A stretch of 43,889 nt of DNA, taken from assembly GCA_964566175.1 (NCBI GenBank), contig CAZMHU010000016.1:1-43889 (forward strand), given 5' to 3'. The DNA comes from SIG589 sp964566175. GTDB taxonomy: Bacteria; Bacillota; Clostridia; Oscillospirales; Acutalibacteraceae. Below, piece after piece: positions 1 to 9,345 of the stretch. Both the position numbers and the translations under genes were made by a program. The notes under the pieces were generated by a model, which was given only the letters and a program-made list of their open reading frames with translations, had not been told where the DNA came from and searched no databases. Positions within the stretch are counted from its first letter, which is position 1. Every line of letters starts with the position of its first letter.

Positions 1-108
1 GCATTCACTTCCCTGTTTATGTTTTTCAAGCACAAGGCTCTTATACGAAGTATAATAACTTCGTATAAGAGCCTTGTGCTTGAAAAACATAAACAGGGAA
101 GTGAATGC
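1..108. repeat. Perfect 51-bp inverted repeat with lox-like centre
   Basis: Bases 1-51 are the exact reverse complement of 58-108, with a 6-base spacer (52-57). Bases 55-67 read ATAACTTCGTATA, identical to one 13-bp arm of loxP. The right arm contains the ribosome binding site and first start codon of hprK, so a natural hairpin here would bury the start of an essential gene. A mirror-image copy beginning at the first base of the window is more likely a fold-back or linker artefact at a contig end. I infer that 1-57 may not be genomic; what I see directly is only the perfect symmetry. Confidence 0.9.
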
Positions 109-1082
109 ATATGAGAGGAAATTTTACCGTATCTCTTGCAAAAATAATAAAAGAGTTTTCGCTCGAACAGGTTTTTCTGCCTGCTTCTGCAGACGAAATA
201 TTGATAGAAAGCACCGAAACCAACCGTCCCGGACTTCAACTTTCGGGATATTATGAGTATTACGACAACAAGCGTATACAGGTTCTCGGAAAGAGCGAGT
301 TGAGTTATCTTTACGAACTTGACGGCGATGCCTTCAGAAAATCGGTTGACGATTTTTTTGCGACAAAACCTGTTGCGGTTATCGTCACACGAAATATCGA
401 ACTTAAAGAGGAAATTACTTCTGCCGCCGAGAAAAACAGCGTTCCGCTTTTGCGCACCGGCGATTCGACATCGGGATTTCTCTCGGCACTTATCGCTTTT
501 CTTAATGTCCAGTTAGCACCGAGAATAACCCGCCACGGTGTTTTGGTCGAGGTTTACGGTGAGGGAATACTTTTGCTCGGAGAGAGCGGTGTCGGCAAGA
601 GCGAAACGGCGATTGAACTTGTAAAGCGCGGTCACCGTTTGATAGCCGACGATGCGGTTGAAATTCGACGTGTTTCGTCAAAATCCCTTGTCGGAAGTTC
701 GCCCGAAAACATACGTCACTTTATCGAACTGCGCGGTATAGGGATTATCAATGCCAGCCGAATATTCGGTGCCGGTTCGGTAAAACTCACCGAAAAAATC
801 GACCTTGTTATAAATATCGAACCTTGGGATCAAAACAAGGTTTATGACAGAATGGGACTTGACGATGAAACGACCGAGATTTTGGGTCTTAAAATTCCGT
901 CAATAACCGTGCCGGTCAAACCCGGACGAAACCTTGCGGTTATAATCGAGGTTGCCGCAATGAATAATCGTCAGAAAAAACTCGGATACAATGCCGCACA
1001 CGATCTGCTTGACCGTTTGGGTATGGGCATTGATGAGCCGAACGATGCAAACGATACTGCTTGTTTTTCGGACGTTAAATAA
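105..1082 (+). CDS. hprK: HPr kinase/phosphorylase
   Basis: Bifunctional enzyme that phosphorylates and dephosphorylates HPr on Ser46, the central switch of carbon catabolite control in Firmicutes. The 325-aa length is normal for the family. An N-terminal Mur-ligase-like domain covers about residues 1-135. The catalytic domain carries the Walker A motif GESGVGKS (159-166), the HRLIADDAV segment with paired Asp (about 177-185), and the family signature HFIELRGIGIINASR (about 205-219). ATG at 105 lies 4 bases after AGGGAAG and ATG at 111 lies 10 bases after it; either could be used. The gene heads a run with glcK, murB, rapZ, whiA and dnaE. No upstream promoter is visible because the sequence turns into a palindrome there. 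Confidence 0.96.
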   Translation: MHMRGNFTVSLAKIIKEFSLEQVFLPASADEILIESTETNRPGLQLSGYYEYYDNKRIQVLGKSELSYLYELDGDAFRKSVDDFFATKPVAVIVTRNIELKEEITSAAEKNSVPLLRTGDSTSGFLSALIAFLNVQLAPRITRHGVLVEVYGEGILLLGESGVGKSETAIELVKRGHRLIADDAVEIRRVSSKSLVGSSPENIRHFIELRGIGIINASRIFGAGSVKLTEKIDLVINIEPWDQNKVYDRMGLDDETTEILGLKIPSITVPVKPGRNLAVIIEVAAMNNRQKKLGYNAAHDLLDRLGMGIDEPNDANDTACFSDVK

Positions 1083-1103
1083 TACTTTAAGGGAGAAAAT
1101 GTT

Positions 1104-2060
1104 ATGTATAATATAGGAATAGACCTCGGTGGTACAAATATTGCCGTTGGTGTTGTAAACGAAAAATTCGAAATTGTCGGCAGAGGCAGAGTAAAGACTC
1201 GCGCGCCCCGTCCGGCTGAGGAAATTGCTGACGATATGGCGGCGGCTTGCAGTCTTGCACTTAAAGATGCGGGACTCACTCTTGCGGATATAAATTCCGT
1301 CGGTATCGGTTCGCCCGGAAGCATTGACTCACAGCGCGGCGTTATCGCAACATCAAACAATCTGCGTTTTTCAAACGTTCCTATGGTTGATATGGTTTCT
1401 TCAAGACTCGGCGGAATAAAATGTTATATCGAAAACGATGCAAACGCCGCCGCATACGGCGAATTTACCGCTGGTGCCGGCAAGGGCACAAACGATTTTA
1501 TTACAATAACACTCGGCACGGGTGTCGGTTGCGGCATTATAATCGACGGCAAACTTTTCACAGGCTATAATAATGCGGGCGGAGAACTGGGTCATACCGT
1601 TATTGTATACGGCGGAGAACCTTGCTCTTGCGGACGTTCGGGTTGCTGGGAGACTTATGCTTCCGCCACTGCACTTATTCGTCAGACCAAGGCGGAAATG
1701 GTTAAAGATACCGACAGCAAAATGTGGGAAATAGTCGGCAGTGACCAAAGCAAGGTCAATGGCAGAACGGCTTTTGATGCAATGCGTATGGGCGATGCCG
1801 CGGCGAAACGCGTTGTTGACCAGTTTGTGCTTTATGTTGCTTGCGGAATTGCCAACGTCGTAAATACATTCCAACCCGAGGTTCTTTGTATCGGCGGCGG
1901 AATTTCGCACGAGGGCGAGGCACTTATCGCTCCCGTACGCAAGATAATTGAATTTGAGCGTTATTCCAAGAATGTCGAAAAGCAGACGGATATTCGTGCG
2001 GCACAACTCGGAAATGATGCCGGAATAATCGGCGCTGCTTGTTTGTATAAGTTGAAGTAA
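1104..2060 (+). CDS. glcK: ROK-family glucokinase
   Basis: Cytoplasmic sugar kinase that feeds glucose into glycolysis as glucose 6-phosphate. At 318 aa it has the standard ROK/ASKHA layout. The phosphate-binding loop DLGGT lies at residues 7-11. The catalytic Asp lies in ENDANAAAYGE (D112). The ROK zinc site is formed by H164 and the CSCGRSGC cluster (C174, C176, C181). The start follows a GGGAGAA ribosome binding site, 21 bases after hprK, so the two are likely co-transcribed. Glucose specificity is inferred from similarity to Firmicute GlcK; another hexose or N-acetyl sugar is possible. Confidence 0.88.
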   Translation: MYNIGIDLGGTNIAVGVVNEKFEIVGRGRVKTRAPRPAEEIADDMAAACSLALKDAGLTLADINSVGIGSPGSIDSQRGVIATSNNLRFSNVPMVDMVSSRLGGIKCYIENDANAAAYGEFTAGAGKGTNDFITITLGTGVGCGIIIDGKLFTGYNNAGGELGHTVIVYGGEPCSCGRSGCWETYASATALIRQTKAEMVKDTDSKMWEIVGSDQSKVNGRTAFDAMRMGDAAAKRVVDQFVLYVACGIANVVNTFQPEVLCIGGGISHEGEALIAPVRKIIEFERYSKNVEKQTDIRAAQLGNDAGIIGAACLYKLK

Positions 2061-2069
2061 GGAGAAAAT

Positions 2070-2978
2070 ATGGATACAGCGGTTTTATCGGAAATATTGG
2101 ATGTTGAAAAAATAGCATACAAGAAGGACGGTATTATAGCACCGCTGACTTCCTTTAAAATCGGCGGTGTTGCGGATATTCTCATATCTCCCGCAAGTGA
2201 AGAGGAATTGACAGTTGCTGTAGATGCTTGCAAGAAAACGAGCGTTCCATTTATGATTCTCGGAAGAGGGTCAAATCTTTTGGTTTCCGATAATGGCATT
2301 GAGGGTGCGGTTATTCGCGTTGCGGGCGGACTTGATAAAAAAGAACTTCTGCCCGACGGAACGGTTTTTTGCGGCGCGGGAGCATCACTCTCTTCACTTT
2401 GCACTTTTTGTATGGAAAGTGGTCTTTCGGGACTTGAGTTTGCGTACGGAATACCGGGGAGCGTCGGCGGAGCGGTATATATGAATGCGGGCGCATACGG
2501 AGGTGAAACCGGAAACACCGTTGTTTCCGTCAGATATATCGATATCGACGGCAGTATAAAAACCGCAAAAAAAGAAGAACTTTCTTTCGGTTACAGAAAA
2601 AGTATGTTTTGCGGAACAAAAAAGGTAATACTCTCGGCAATCTTTTCTCTTTCTTCGGACGAGAAAGAAAGCATAGGGGCTAGAATGAACGATTTTATAA
2701 ACCGCCGAAAGGACAAACAACCGCTCTCTTTCCCAAGTGCGGGCAGTGCTTTTAAAAGGCCAGAAGGGCACTTTGCGGGTGCGCTTATTGAGGGCGCGGG
2801 ACTTAAAGGCTTTTCGGTCGGCGGTGCGCAGGTGAGCGAGAAACACGCCGGATTTATAATAAACACAGGCAATGCCACGTGTGACGATGTTCTGCGGCTT
2901 ATTGAGCATATAAAGACTGCGGTTTACGATAAATTCGGGGTCGTGCTTGAACAGGAAATTATTAAAACGGGGAGGTAA
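2070..2978 (+). CDS. murB: UDP-N-acetylmuramate dehydrogenase (MurB)
   Basis: FAD-dependent reductase that converts UDP-GlcNAc-enolpyruvate to UDP-MurNAc in cytoplasmic peptidoglycan precursor synthesis. The FAD-binding part contains LGRGSNLLVSD (64-74) and GIPGSVGGAVYMNAGAYGGE (127-146). The C-terminal MurB domain contains PSAGSAFKRPEG with the proton-donating Ser (S226), and an LEQE tail near 293-296. The 302-aa length fits the short MurB type of Gram-positives. It starts 9 bases after glcK behind AAGGAG. A murB-rapZ-whiA arrangement is common in Clostridia. Confidence 0.96.
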   Translation: MDTAVLSEILDVEKIAYKKDGIIAPLTSFKIGGVADILISPASEEELTVAVDACKKTSVPFMILGRGSNLLVSDNGIEGAVIRVAGGLDKKELLPDGTVFCGAGASLSSLCTFCMESGLSGLEFAYGIPGSVGGAVYMNAGAYGGETGNTVVSVRYIDIDGSIKTAKKEELSFGYRKSMFCGTKKVILSAIFSLSSDEKESIGARMNDFINRRKDKQPLSFPSAGSAFKRPEGHFAGALIEGAGLKGFSVGGAQVSEKHAGFIINTGNATCDDVLRLIEHIKTAVYDKFGVVLEQEIIKTGR

Positions 2979-2983
2979 AAACG

Positions 2984-3841
2984 GTGGAACTGCTTATAGT
3001 TACGGGCATGTCGGGCGCGGGAAAATCGCAAGCAGCAAAGGTGCTTGAGGATATCGGATATTACTGTGTCGATAATATTCCGCCGGCACTTATTCCCGCA
3101 TTTGCCGATATGATGGCGGGCAACAGCGAGATTGAAAAAGCCGCCGTTGTTACCGATGTCAGGGGCGGAAAAGGCTTTAAGGACATAAATCTTGTTCTTT
3201 CGAAACTTTCCGAAAACCGTGTGAATTATAAGATTTTATTTATGGATTGCTCCGACGAGGTGCTTGTAAGGCGCTATAAAGAAACGCGAAGAAAACACCC
3301 ACTTGCGGCAGCAGGACTCAGCCTTTCCGATGCTGTAAAGAACGAGCGCGCGCTTTTGGCATCGGTGCGTCAGCGTGCCGATTATGTTTTGGTAACGTCG
3401 CAAATTTCCGCCAGACAGGTAAAAGAGCAATTATCTGCGCTCTTTTTGGGAAATTCGTATGACGGACTTTCGATACGCTGTATGTCGTTCGGATTTAAAT
3501 ACGGTACGGCAACCGAAGCGGATTTGATGTTTGATGTCCGCTGTTTGCCGAATCCCTTTTACGTTGATGAGTTACGTCCTTTAACGGGACAGGACGAGCG
3601 CATAAAAAATTATGTACTCAACAGCGATGTAACACAGGAGTTTAAAAGTCGTTTGCTTTCGTTCATAGATTATGCGGTTCCGCTTTATTGCAGTGAGGGG
3701 AAAAGTCAACTCGTGATAGCCGTCGGCTGTACGGGAGGCAAGCACCGCTCGGTTGTTTTTGCGGAACTTGTCGGTGAATATCTTAAAAAGTGCGGCTACC
3801 GTACAAGCATTATACATAGAGATATTGCAAAGCAAGGGTGA
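2984..3841 (+). CDS. rapZ: RNase adaptor/nucleotide-binding protein RapZ (YvcJ)
   Basis: P-loop protein of the RapZ/YvcJ family, which binds nucleotides and, in studied relatives, links cell-envelope amino-sugar metabolism to RNA control. Walker A is GMSGAGKS at residues 8-15. The C-terminal domain carries the conserved IAVGCTGGKHRSVVFAE block. At 285 aa it is of usual size. The start is GTG at 2984, behind a GGGGAGG ribosome binding site that overlaps the end of murB. Its end touches whiA. The yvcK/glmR gene that normally sits between rapZ and whiA is absent. Confidence 0.95.
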   Translation: MELLIVTGMSGAGKSQAAKVLEDIGYYCVDNIPPALIPAFADMMAGNSEIEKAAVVTDVRGGKGFKDINLVLSKLSENRVNYKILFMDCSDEVLVRRYKETRRKHPLAAAGLSLSDAVKNERALLASVRQRADYVLVTSQISARQVKEQLSALFLGNSYDGLSIRCMSFGFKYGTATEADLMFDVRCLPNPFYVDELRPLTGQDERIKNYVLNSDVTQEFKSRLLSFIDYAVPLYCSEGKSQLVIAVGCTGGKHRSVVFAELVGEYLKKCGYRTSIIHRDIAKQG

Positions 3842-3846
3842 GCAAT

Positions 3847-4740
3847 ATGTCCTTTTCACAGGATGTAAAAAGTGAATTATGCAATCAAAGACCTACCGTA
3901 TGTTGCAGGTATGCCGAATGTTACGGCATGCTTATGTTCGGCAGGTCTTTTTGCAGTGACGGAATATCTTTTTTGACGGCAGACAGAGCAACGGCAGAGC
4001 ATTTGGCGGAACTTTTACATGCCTGTTTTGATATTTCGGTTATGATATCCGAGGGTGGTGTCAAAAGACCGACATATCTTATCGTGCTGGAGAGGGATAT
4101 AGATGTCAAGCGACTGCTCATAAAATATTGCCGCTACGGACGCGATGCCTTTATGGGTGTCAATACGGCGATTTTTGAAAAGGAGTGCTGTCAGAAAGCG
4201 TTTATAAGGGGTGCTTTTTTGGCTTGCGGAAGTATAACCGATCCGGAAAAATCCTTCCATGCGGAATTTGCCCTCAAAAACAGTGCGCTCGCAGGTGATT
4301 TTTACGAAGTGCTTTGTTCGGCGGGGTTATCTCCGCGTTATACCGAGCGTTCGGGAAAAAGCCTTATATATTTTAAAAACGGTGCCGATATCGAAGATTT
4401 GCTGACGGTTATGAACGATACGGTACATTCGCTTGAACTTATGAATGTTCAGATACTCAAGGATATGCGAAATCGTACGAACCGAATAAAAAATTGCGAC
4501 AACGGCAATATTTCCCGCAACGTCGTTGCTTCAATGGCACAGTGCGAGGCGATAAAACGCCTTGAAGAAAGCGGACGGCTTGAAACATTGCCGCCTGAAC
4601 TTTTAGAGGTTGCACTTTTGAGGAAAAATCACCCAAATGACTCTTTATCGGAACTTTGCAAACAGAGTGAGAATAAAATAAGTAAATCGGGCATAAATCA
4701 CAGGCTCGGGAAAATAATGGAATTGGCTGAAAAACTTTAA
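3847..4740 (+). CDS. whiA: DNA-binding protein WhiA
   Basis: WhiA is a conserved Gram-positive DNA-binding protein tied to cell division and chromosome segregation. The N-terminal part is the LAGLIDADG-derived fold without nuclease function. The C-terminal helix-turn-helix covers the last 80 or so residues (LETLPPELLEVALLR through GINHRLGKIMELA). I prefer ATG at 3847 (MSFSQDVKSEL, like other WhiA proteins) because AAGGGTGAG lies just upstream. A GTG at 3838 overlapping the rapZ stop would add three residues. It is translationally close to rapZ. Confidence 0.94.
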   Translation: MSFSQDVKSELCNQRPTVCCRYAECYGMLMFGRSFCSDGISFLTADRATAEHLAELLHACFDISVMISEGGVKRPTYLIVLERDIDVKRLLIKYCRYGRDAFMGVNTAIFEKECCQKAFIRGAFLACGSITDPEKSFHAEFALKNSALAGDFYEVLCSAGLSPRYTERSGKSLIYFKNGADIEDLLTVMNDTVHSLELMNVQILKDMRNRTNRIKNCDNGNISRNVVASMAQCEAIKRLEESGRLETLPPELLEVALLRKNHPNDSLSELCKQSENKISKSGINHRLGKIMELAEKL

Positions 4741-4754
4741 ATCGGTGATAATAA

Positions 4755-7700
4755 ATGGATTTTGTTCATCTTCATGTGCATACGGAATACAGTTTGCTGG
4801 ACGGTGCTTGCCGTATCGGCACACTGCTTGATGCTGCAAATGCACTTGGACAAAAGGCAGTTGCAATAACCGACCACGGTGTTATGTACGGTGCTGTCGG
4901 TTTTTACAAAGAAGCGAAAAAACGAGGAATAAAACCCATTATCGGATGTGAGGTTTATGTTGCTCCGCGTTCCCGAACCGATAAAATACGTGCGCTCGAC
5001 AGCGAATATCAACATCTTATATTGCTTTGCAAAAACGAAGAGGGCTACAAGAACCTAATCAAACTCGTGTCTGCCGGTTTTACCGAAGGATTTTATTCCA
5101 AACCGAGGGTGGACAAGGAACTTCTCGCCAAGCACAGCGGCGGCCTTATTGCGCTTTCTGCCTGTCTTGCGGGCGAAATACCGCGGTTGCTTTCAAAAGG
5201 CGATTACGAGACGGCGAGGGAGACGGCACTCTGGTATGACGGCGTTTTCGGCAGAGGAAATTATTATTTGGAACTTCAAAACCACGCACTTCCGGAACAG
5301 GCGGAAATCAATCCTTATATAATTCGTATAAGCCGTGAAACAGGAATACCGCTCGTTGCGACAAATGATGTTCACTATGTTTCAAAAGACGATTGGAAAA
5401 TGCAAAAGGTGCTGACCTGTATACAAACCGGCAGTAAAATCACCGATGAGAATATTCTCGAATTTAAGACAAAGGAATTTTATCTTAAATCGGGTGACGA
5501 AATGGCAAGACTTTTTCCGTCTGTGCCGGCGGCTTGTGAAAATACCGTAAAAATTGCGGATATGTGCAATTTTGATTTTGACTTCGGAAAGATAAAACTT
5601 CCGTTTTTCGATATCGGTCAGCGTGACCACTTTGAATATTTTAAAGAACTTTGTTACAGCGGACTTTATAAAAATTACGGCAACAGTCCGTCTGCCGAAG
5701 TGATTGACAGATTGGAATACGAACTTTTCACCATTAATAAAATGGGGTATGTCGATTACTATTTAATAGTATGGGATTTTATTAAATTCGCAAAGCAAAA
5801 GGGAATACCGGTAGGTCCCGGCAGAGGTTCGGGCGCGGGAAGTCTGGCGGCATACTGTATCGGAATAACCGGAATTGACCCGATAAAATACAACCTGCTT
5901 TTTGAACGTTTCTTAAACCCCGAACGTGTTTCAATGCCCGATTTGGATATCGATTTTTGCTATGTTCGCCGCAGTGAGGTTATTGATTATGTTATTGAAA
6001 AATACGGTTCGGACAGGGTGGCACAGATTGTAACATTCGGAACGCTTGCGGCAAAGGCGGCTGTACGCGATGTTGGACGTGCTATGGATATGCCGTATGC
6101 CGTTACCGATAAAATATCCAAACTCATACCAAATGCACACGGAATGACGCTTGAACGCGCCGTAAACACCGTGCCGGAACTTAAAATGCTTATCGAAACC
6201 GATGAAAAGACCGCCGATGTCGTTTCGGTTGCTAAAAGTATCGAGGGTATGCCGCGTCACGCCTCAACCCACGCTGCAGGTGTTGTTATATCCGACCGAG
6301 CGGTTTCGGATTATGTTCCGCTTGCCGTAAATGACGGTGCGGCGGTAACGCAGTATACAATGACGGCACTTGAGGAACTCGGGTTGCTTAAAATGGACTT
6401 TTTGGGCCTGCGAAATTTGACGGTTATTGACGATACCGAAAAGGAAATCCGAAAGACCGACCCATCTTTTGATATTGAAAAAATTCCACTTAATGACAAG
6501 CCGACAATGGAAATGCTTTCGCTCGGATATACCGAGGGCGTTTTCCAGTATGAATCGGCGGGTGTGCGAAACGTATTGCGCCGACTTCACCCCGAATGTC
6601 TTGAGGATTTGATAGCGGTCGTATCGCTCTATCGTCCCGGTCCTATGGACTCTATTCCAAAGTATATTGAAAATCGCCACAATCCGGAAAAGATATCTTA
6701 TTGCACGCCGCTTTTGGCGCCGATACTCGACGTGACATACGGATGTATTGTCTATCAAGAGCAGGTAATGCAGATTTTTCGCAGTCTTGCGGGATATTCA
6801 CTCGGCAGAGCAGACGTTGTACGCAGGGCTATGTCCAAGAAAAAGCACGACGTTATGGAAAAGGAGCGAAAAGCCTTTATATACGGCGATACCGCACCAG
6901 ACGGAACGGTATTGTGTGAGGGTGCTGTTGCTAGGGGCGTTTCGGAAGCGGATGCCGAGAAAATCTTTGATGATATGTCGGCTTTCAGTTCGTATGCTTT
7001 TAATAAATCTCACGCCGCGGCATATGCACTTGTTGCCTACCGCACGGCATATTTGAAGTGTCATTACCCCACACTGTATATGGCGGCACTGCTCACAAGC
7101 GTGCTTGACTCGGCAGGAAAAATATATGAATACACTGCCGAGTGTCAGCGTCTCGGAATAAAGATGTTGCCACCCCATATAAACAAGAGCCGAAGCAATT
7201 TCAGTGCCGACGGCGACGGCATACGTTTCGGACTTTTGGCGGTTAAAAATCTCGGAAGGACGCTTATTGAACGTTTGATTGAAGAGCGCGAGAAAAACGG
7301 AGAGTTCAAATCGATGTACGATTTTTGCCTGCGTACCGACAGTCGAGATATGAACCGCCGTGCGCTTGAGGGACTCGTAAAGAGCGGAGCGCTTGACGGA
7401 CTCGAACAAAACCGACGTTTTATGCTTCAAAATATTGATGCGGTTTTGGAAGCGGTTGGAAGTTATAAACGCTTAACAGGTGGCGGGCAGATGAACCTTT
7501 TCGGTGAGGCAGAGGAAACCGCTCCCGCAATATCCGCAAAGCCGTGTGAAGAACTCTCAAAACGCGAACTTTTGCGAATGGAAAAAGAGGTAACCGGACT
7601 TTACCTTTCGGGACATCCGATGAAAAATTACGAAAAGTATGTAAAGAGGAGTAAAACGACGCGAATTGCCGAAATAATCAACGGCGGTTTTGCCGACGGC

Positions 7701-8228
7701 GACCGAGTTACGGTTGTTGCATTGCTTTCTTCGCTTAAAGTCAAAACGACAAAAAGCAATACTCAAATAGCGAGCGTCGTACTTGAGGATATGACCGGAA
7801 CGATTGATGCGATAGCCTTCGGAAAAATATTTTTGCAGTACAGACCGCTTTTTGCCGAGGACGGTATTGTCAAGGTCACGGGACGGATTTCCGAGCGGGA
7901 TGACCGCCCTGCGGAACTGATTTGCGAGAGCCTATCTGCCGTTACCGAGGCTGATGTTGCGGCGGCGGAAAAGGCTGTGCCCGAAAAGTTGTATATTAAG
8001 ACAGACAGCACGGAAAGCGAATTGCTTGGCGATATTAAAAGTGTTTTGCTTTCTCTCACGGGTGCAGAGAAGAGTGGCAGTATACCGGTTTATATTTTTG
8101 CCTCAGACACACGAAAGACCCTGTTAGCGCCGCGTGAAATGTGGCTTTGCGGCTCGGCGAATTTTGCTTTTGTTATCGAAAAACTTGAGAATATCGTCGG
8201 AAAAGGCAACGTAAAATACACATATTAG
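4755..8228 (+). CDS. dnaE: DNA polymerase III alpha subunit (DnaE)
   Basis: Replicative DNA polymerase of the C family, 1157 aa. The N-terminal PHP domain shows HLHVHTEYS (H6, H8), TDHG (D40-H41), GCEVYV (E66) and NDVH (D205, H207). The palm domain has GPGRGSGAGSLAAYCIGI (354-371) and the catalytic-Asp motif PDLDIDF (D396, D398). A helix-hairpin-helix region follows, and the OB-fold lies near 1000-1050. Firmicutes also carry PolC, so this DnaE is probably the primer-extending or lagging-strand polymerase, unless PolC is absent. It starts 14 bases after whiA with a weak ribosome binding site, which suggests operon membership. Confidence 0.97.
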   Translation: MDFVHLHVHTEYSLLDGACRIGTLLDAANALGQKAVAITDHGVMYGAVGFYKEAKKRGIKPIIGCEVYVAPRSRTDKIRALDSEYQHLILLCKNEEGYKNLIKLVSAGFTEGFYSKPRVDKELLAKHSGGLIALSACLAGEIPRLLSKGDYETARETALWYDGVFGRGNYYLELQNHALPEQAEINPYIIRISRETGIPLVATNDVHYVSKDDWKMQKVLTCIQTGSKITDENILEFKTKEFYLKSGDEMARLFPSVPAACENTVKIADMCNFDFDFGKIKLPFFDIGQRDHFEYFKELCYSGLYKNYGNSPSAEVIDRLEYELFTINKMGYVDYYLIVWDFIKFAKQKGIPVGPGRGSGAGSLAAYCIGITGIDPIKYNLLFERFLNPERVSMPDLDIDFCYVRRSEVIDYVIEKYGSDRVAQIVTFGTLAAKAAVRDVGRAMDMPYAVTDKISKLIPNAHGMTLERAVNTVPELKMLIETDEKTADVVSVAKSIEGMPRHASTHAAGVVISDRAVSDYVPLAVNDGAAVTQYTMTALEELGLLKMDFLGLRNLTVIDDTEKEIRKTDPSFDIEKIPLNDKPTMEMLSLGYTEGVFQYESAGVRNVLRRLHPECLEDLIAVVSLYRPGPMDSIPKYIENRHNPEKISYCTPLLAPILDVTYGCIVYQEQVMQIFRSLAGYSLGRADVVRRAMSKKKHDVMEKERKAFIYGDTAPDGTVLCEGAVARGVSEADAEKIFDDMSAFSSYAFNKSHAAAYALVAYRTAYLKCHYPTLYMAALLTSVLDSAGKIYEYTAECQRLGIKMLPPHINKSRSNFSADGDGIRFGLLAVKNLGRTLIERLIEEREKNGEFKSMYDFCLRTDSRDMNRRALEGLVKSGALDGLEQNRRFMLQNIDAVLEAVGSYKRLTGGGQMNLFGEAEETAPAISAKPCEELSKRELLRMEKEVTGLYLSGHPMKNYEKYVKRSKTTRIAEIINGGFADGDRVTVVALLSSLKVKTTKSNTQIASVVLEDMTGTIDAIAFGKIFLQYRPLFAEDGIVKVTGRISERDDRPAELICESLSAVTEADVAAAEKAVPEKLYIKTDSTESELLGDIKSVLLSLTGAEKSGSIPVYIFASDTRKTLLAPREMWLCGSANFAFVIEKLENIVGKGNVKYTY

Positions 8229-8279
8229 GTAATTTGCTGTAAAATATACGTGAATTTAATGTAATGTGTTAAAAGGGGG

Positions 8280-8308
8280 TTGCAAAAAAAGGCGATATAG
8301 TGTAAAAT
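8280..8308 (+). promoter_or_regulatory. pfkA promoter
   Basis: A TTGCAA -35 (8280-8285) and a TAAAAT -10 (8303-8308) are separated by 17 bases. They lie 32 bases before the pfkA start, which has the ribosome binding site GGAGATGAG. The 112-base gap after dnaE holds nothing else I recognise. Confidence 0.7.
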
Positions 8309-8340
8309 AACCTAGATAATGTTATGGAGATGAGAAATAT

Positions 8341-9309
8341 ATGAAACCAAAAAGTATAGCGGTTTTGACAAGCGGCGGTGACGCTCCGGGAATGAATGCT
8401 GCGATTCGCGCAGTTGTCAGAACGGCAATTTACAGAGGAATGACGGTCAAGGGCGTTTTAAACGGTTATAACGGCTTGTTCGACAAAGAGGTTGTTGATC
8501 TCGGCGCAAGGTCTGTTTCTGATATTATTCAACGCGGCGGAACAATACTCGGTACCGCGAGAAGCGAAAAGTTTAAAACGGCTGAAGGCGTTGCCGAGGC
8601 GGCACAGAGTTGCCGTGAACTCGGAATTGACGGTATGGTTGTTATCGGCGGCGACGGTTCTTTCCGCGGCGCAAGAGACCTCTCACTGCAGGGCATTCCC
8701 TGTATCGGTATTCCCGGAACGATAGACAACGATATTTCTTCAACCGAGTATACAATAGGTTTTGATACTGCAATGAACACCGCTTGCGAAATGGCGGACA
8801 AACTTCGCGACACATCGCAGTCACACTGCCGTTGCTCGATAATTGAGGTTATGGGTCACCACGCGGGACACTTGGCTTTGGAAGTCGGCACTGCGGTTGG
8901 TGCAACTTCGATAATCGTGCCCGAAGTTGCGTTTGATTTACAAAGAGAGGTTATCGACCGTATCTTAAATGCCAAGAGAAACGGCAAACAGCATTACTTG
9001 ATTATCGTTTCCGAGGGTGTTTATGATGTTAACGTAATGGCTCGCGAGGTTCAGGCAGCTACGGGAGTTGATACTCGTGCAACAGTTCTCGGCCACGTTC
9101 AGCGCGGCGGAAACCCGACGGTACGTGACCGTGTAATGGCTACAAAGATGGGCTTTGCGGCTGTGGAACTTCTTAAAGAGGGCATAGGAAACCGTGTTGT
9201 TGCATACAAAGCGGGTGAAATCGTAAATTATGATATTTACGAGGCTCTCAATATGAAAAAGTCTATCAACACAGAAGACCTTCATATTGCCCACAGAATA
9301 TCGATATAA
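8341..9309 (+). CDS. pfkA: ATP-dependent 6-phosphofructokinase
   Basis: Commits fructose 6-phosphate to glycolysis by ATP-dependent phosphorylation. At 322 aa it is the typical bacterial PfkA length. It shows the ATP loop SGGDAPGMNAAIR at the N terminus, VVIGGDGSFRGA (Gly-Gly-Asp), and the active-site PGTIDNDI with the catalytic Asp. VLGHVQRGG, with the effector/substrate Arg, lies in the second half. It has its own promoter and is followed by a bidirectional terminator. No pyruvate kinase gene follows, unlike in many Firmicutes. Confidence 0.97.
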   Translation: MKPKSIAVLTSGGDAPGMNAAIRAVVRTAIYRGMTVKGVLNGYNGLFDKEVVDLGARSVSDIIQRGGTILGTARSEKFKTAEGVAEAAQSCRELGIDGMVVIGGDGSFRGARDLSLQGIPCIGIPGTIDNDISSTEYTIGFDTAMNTACEMADKLRDTSQSHCRCSIIEVMGHHAGHLALEVGTAVGATSIIVPEVAFDLQREVIDRILNAKRNGKQHYLIIVSEGVYDVNVMAREVQAATGVDTRATVLGHVQRGGNPTVRDRVMATKMGFAAVELLKEGIGNRVVAYKAGEIVNYDIYEALNMKKSINTEDLHIAHRISI

Positions 9310-9313
9310 ATTC

Positions 9314-9345
9314 AAAAAGCAGGAGCAACGCTCCTGCTTTTTTTA
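9314..9345. terminator. Bidirectional terminator pfkA / possible glycosidase
   Basis: The stem AGCAGGAGC / GCTCCTGCT with an AAC loop is flanked by A-run and T-run, so it can serve the convergent transcripts from both sides. Confidence 0.92.

Noticed and set aside
1..108. A natural lox-type recombination site in front of hprK
   Set aside because: Only one 13-base arm plus a distorted second arm is present, the core differs from loxP, and the symmetry extends over 51 bp to the edge. A technical origin is simpler.
6264..6758. Several 80-210 codon antisense frames within dnaE
   Set aside because: They are by-products of codon usage in dnaE, with no ribosome binding sites and no recognisable domains.
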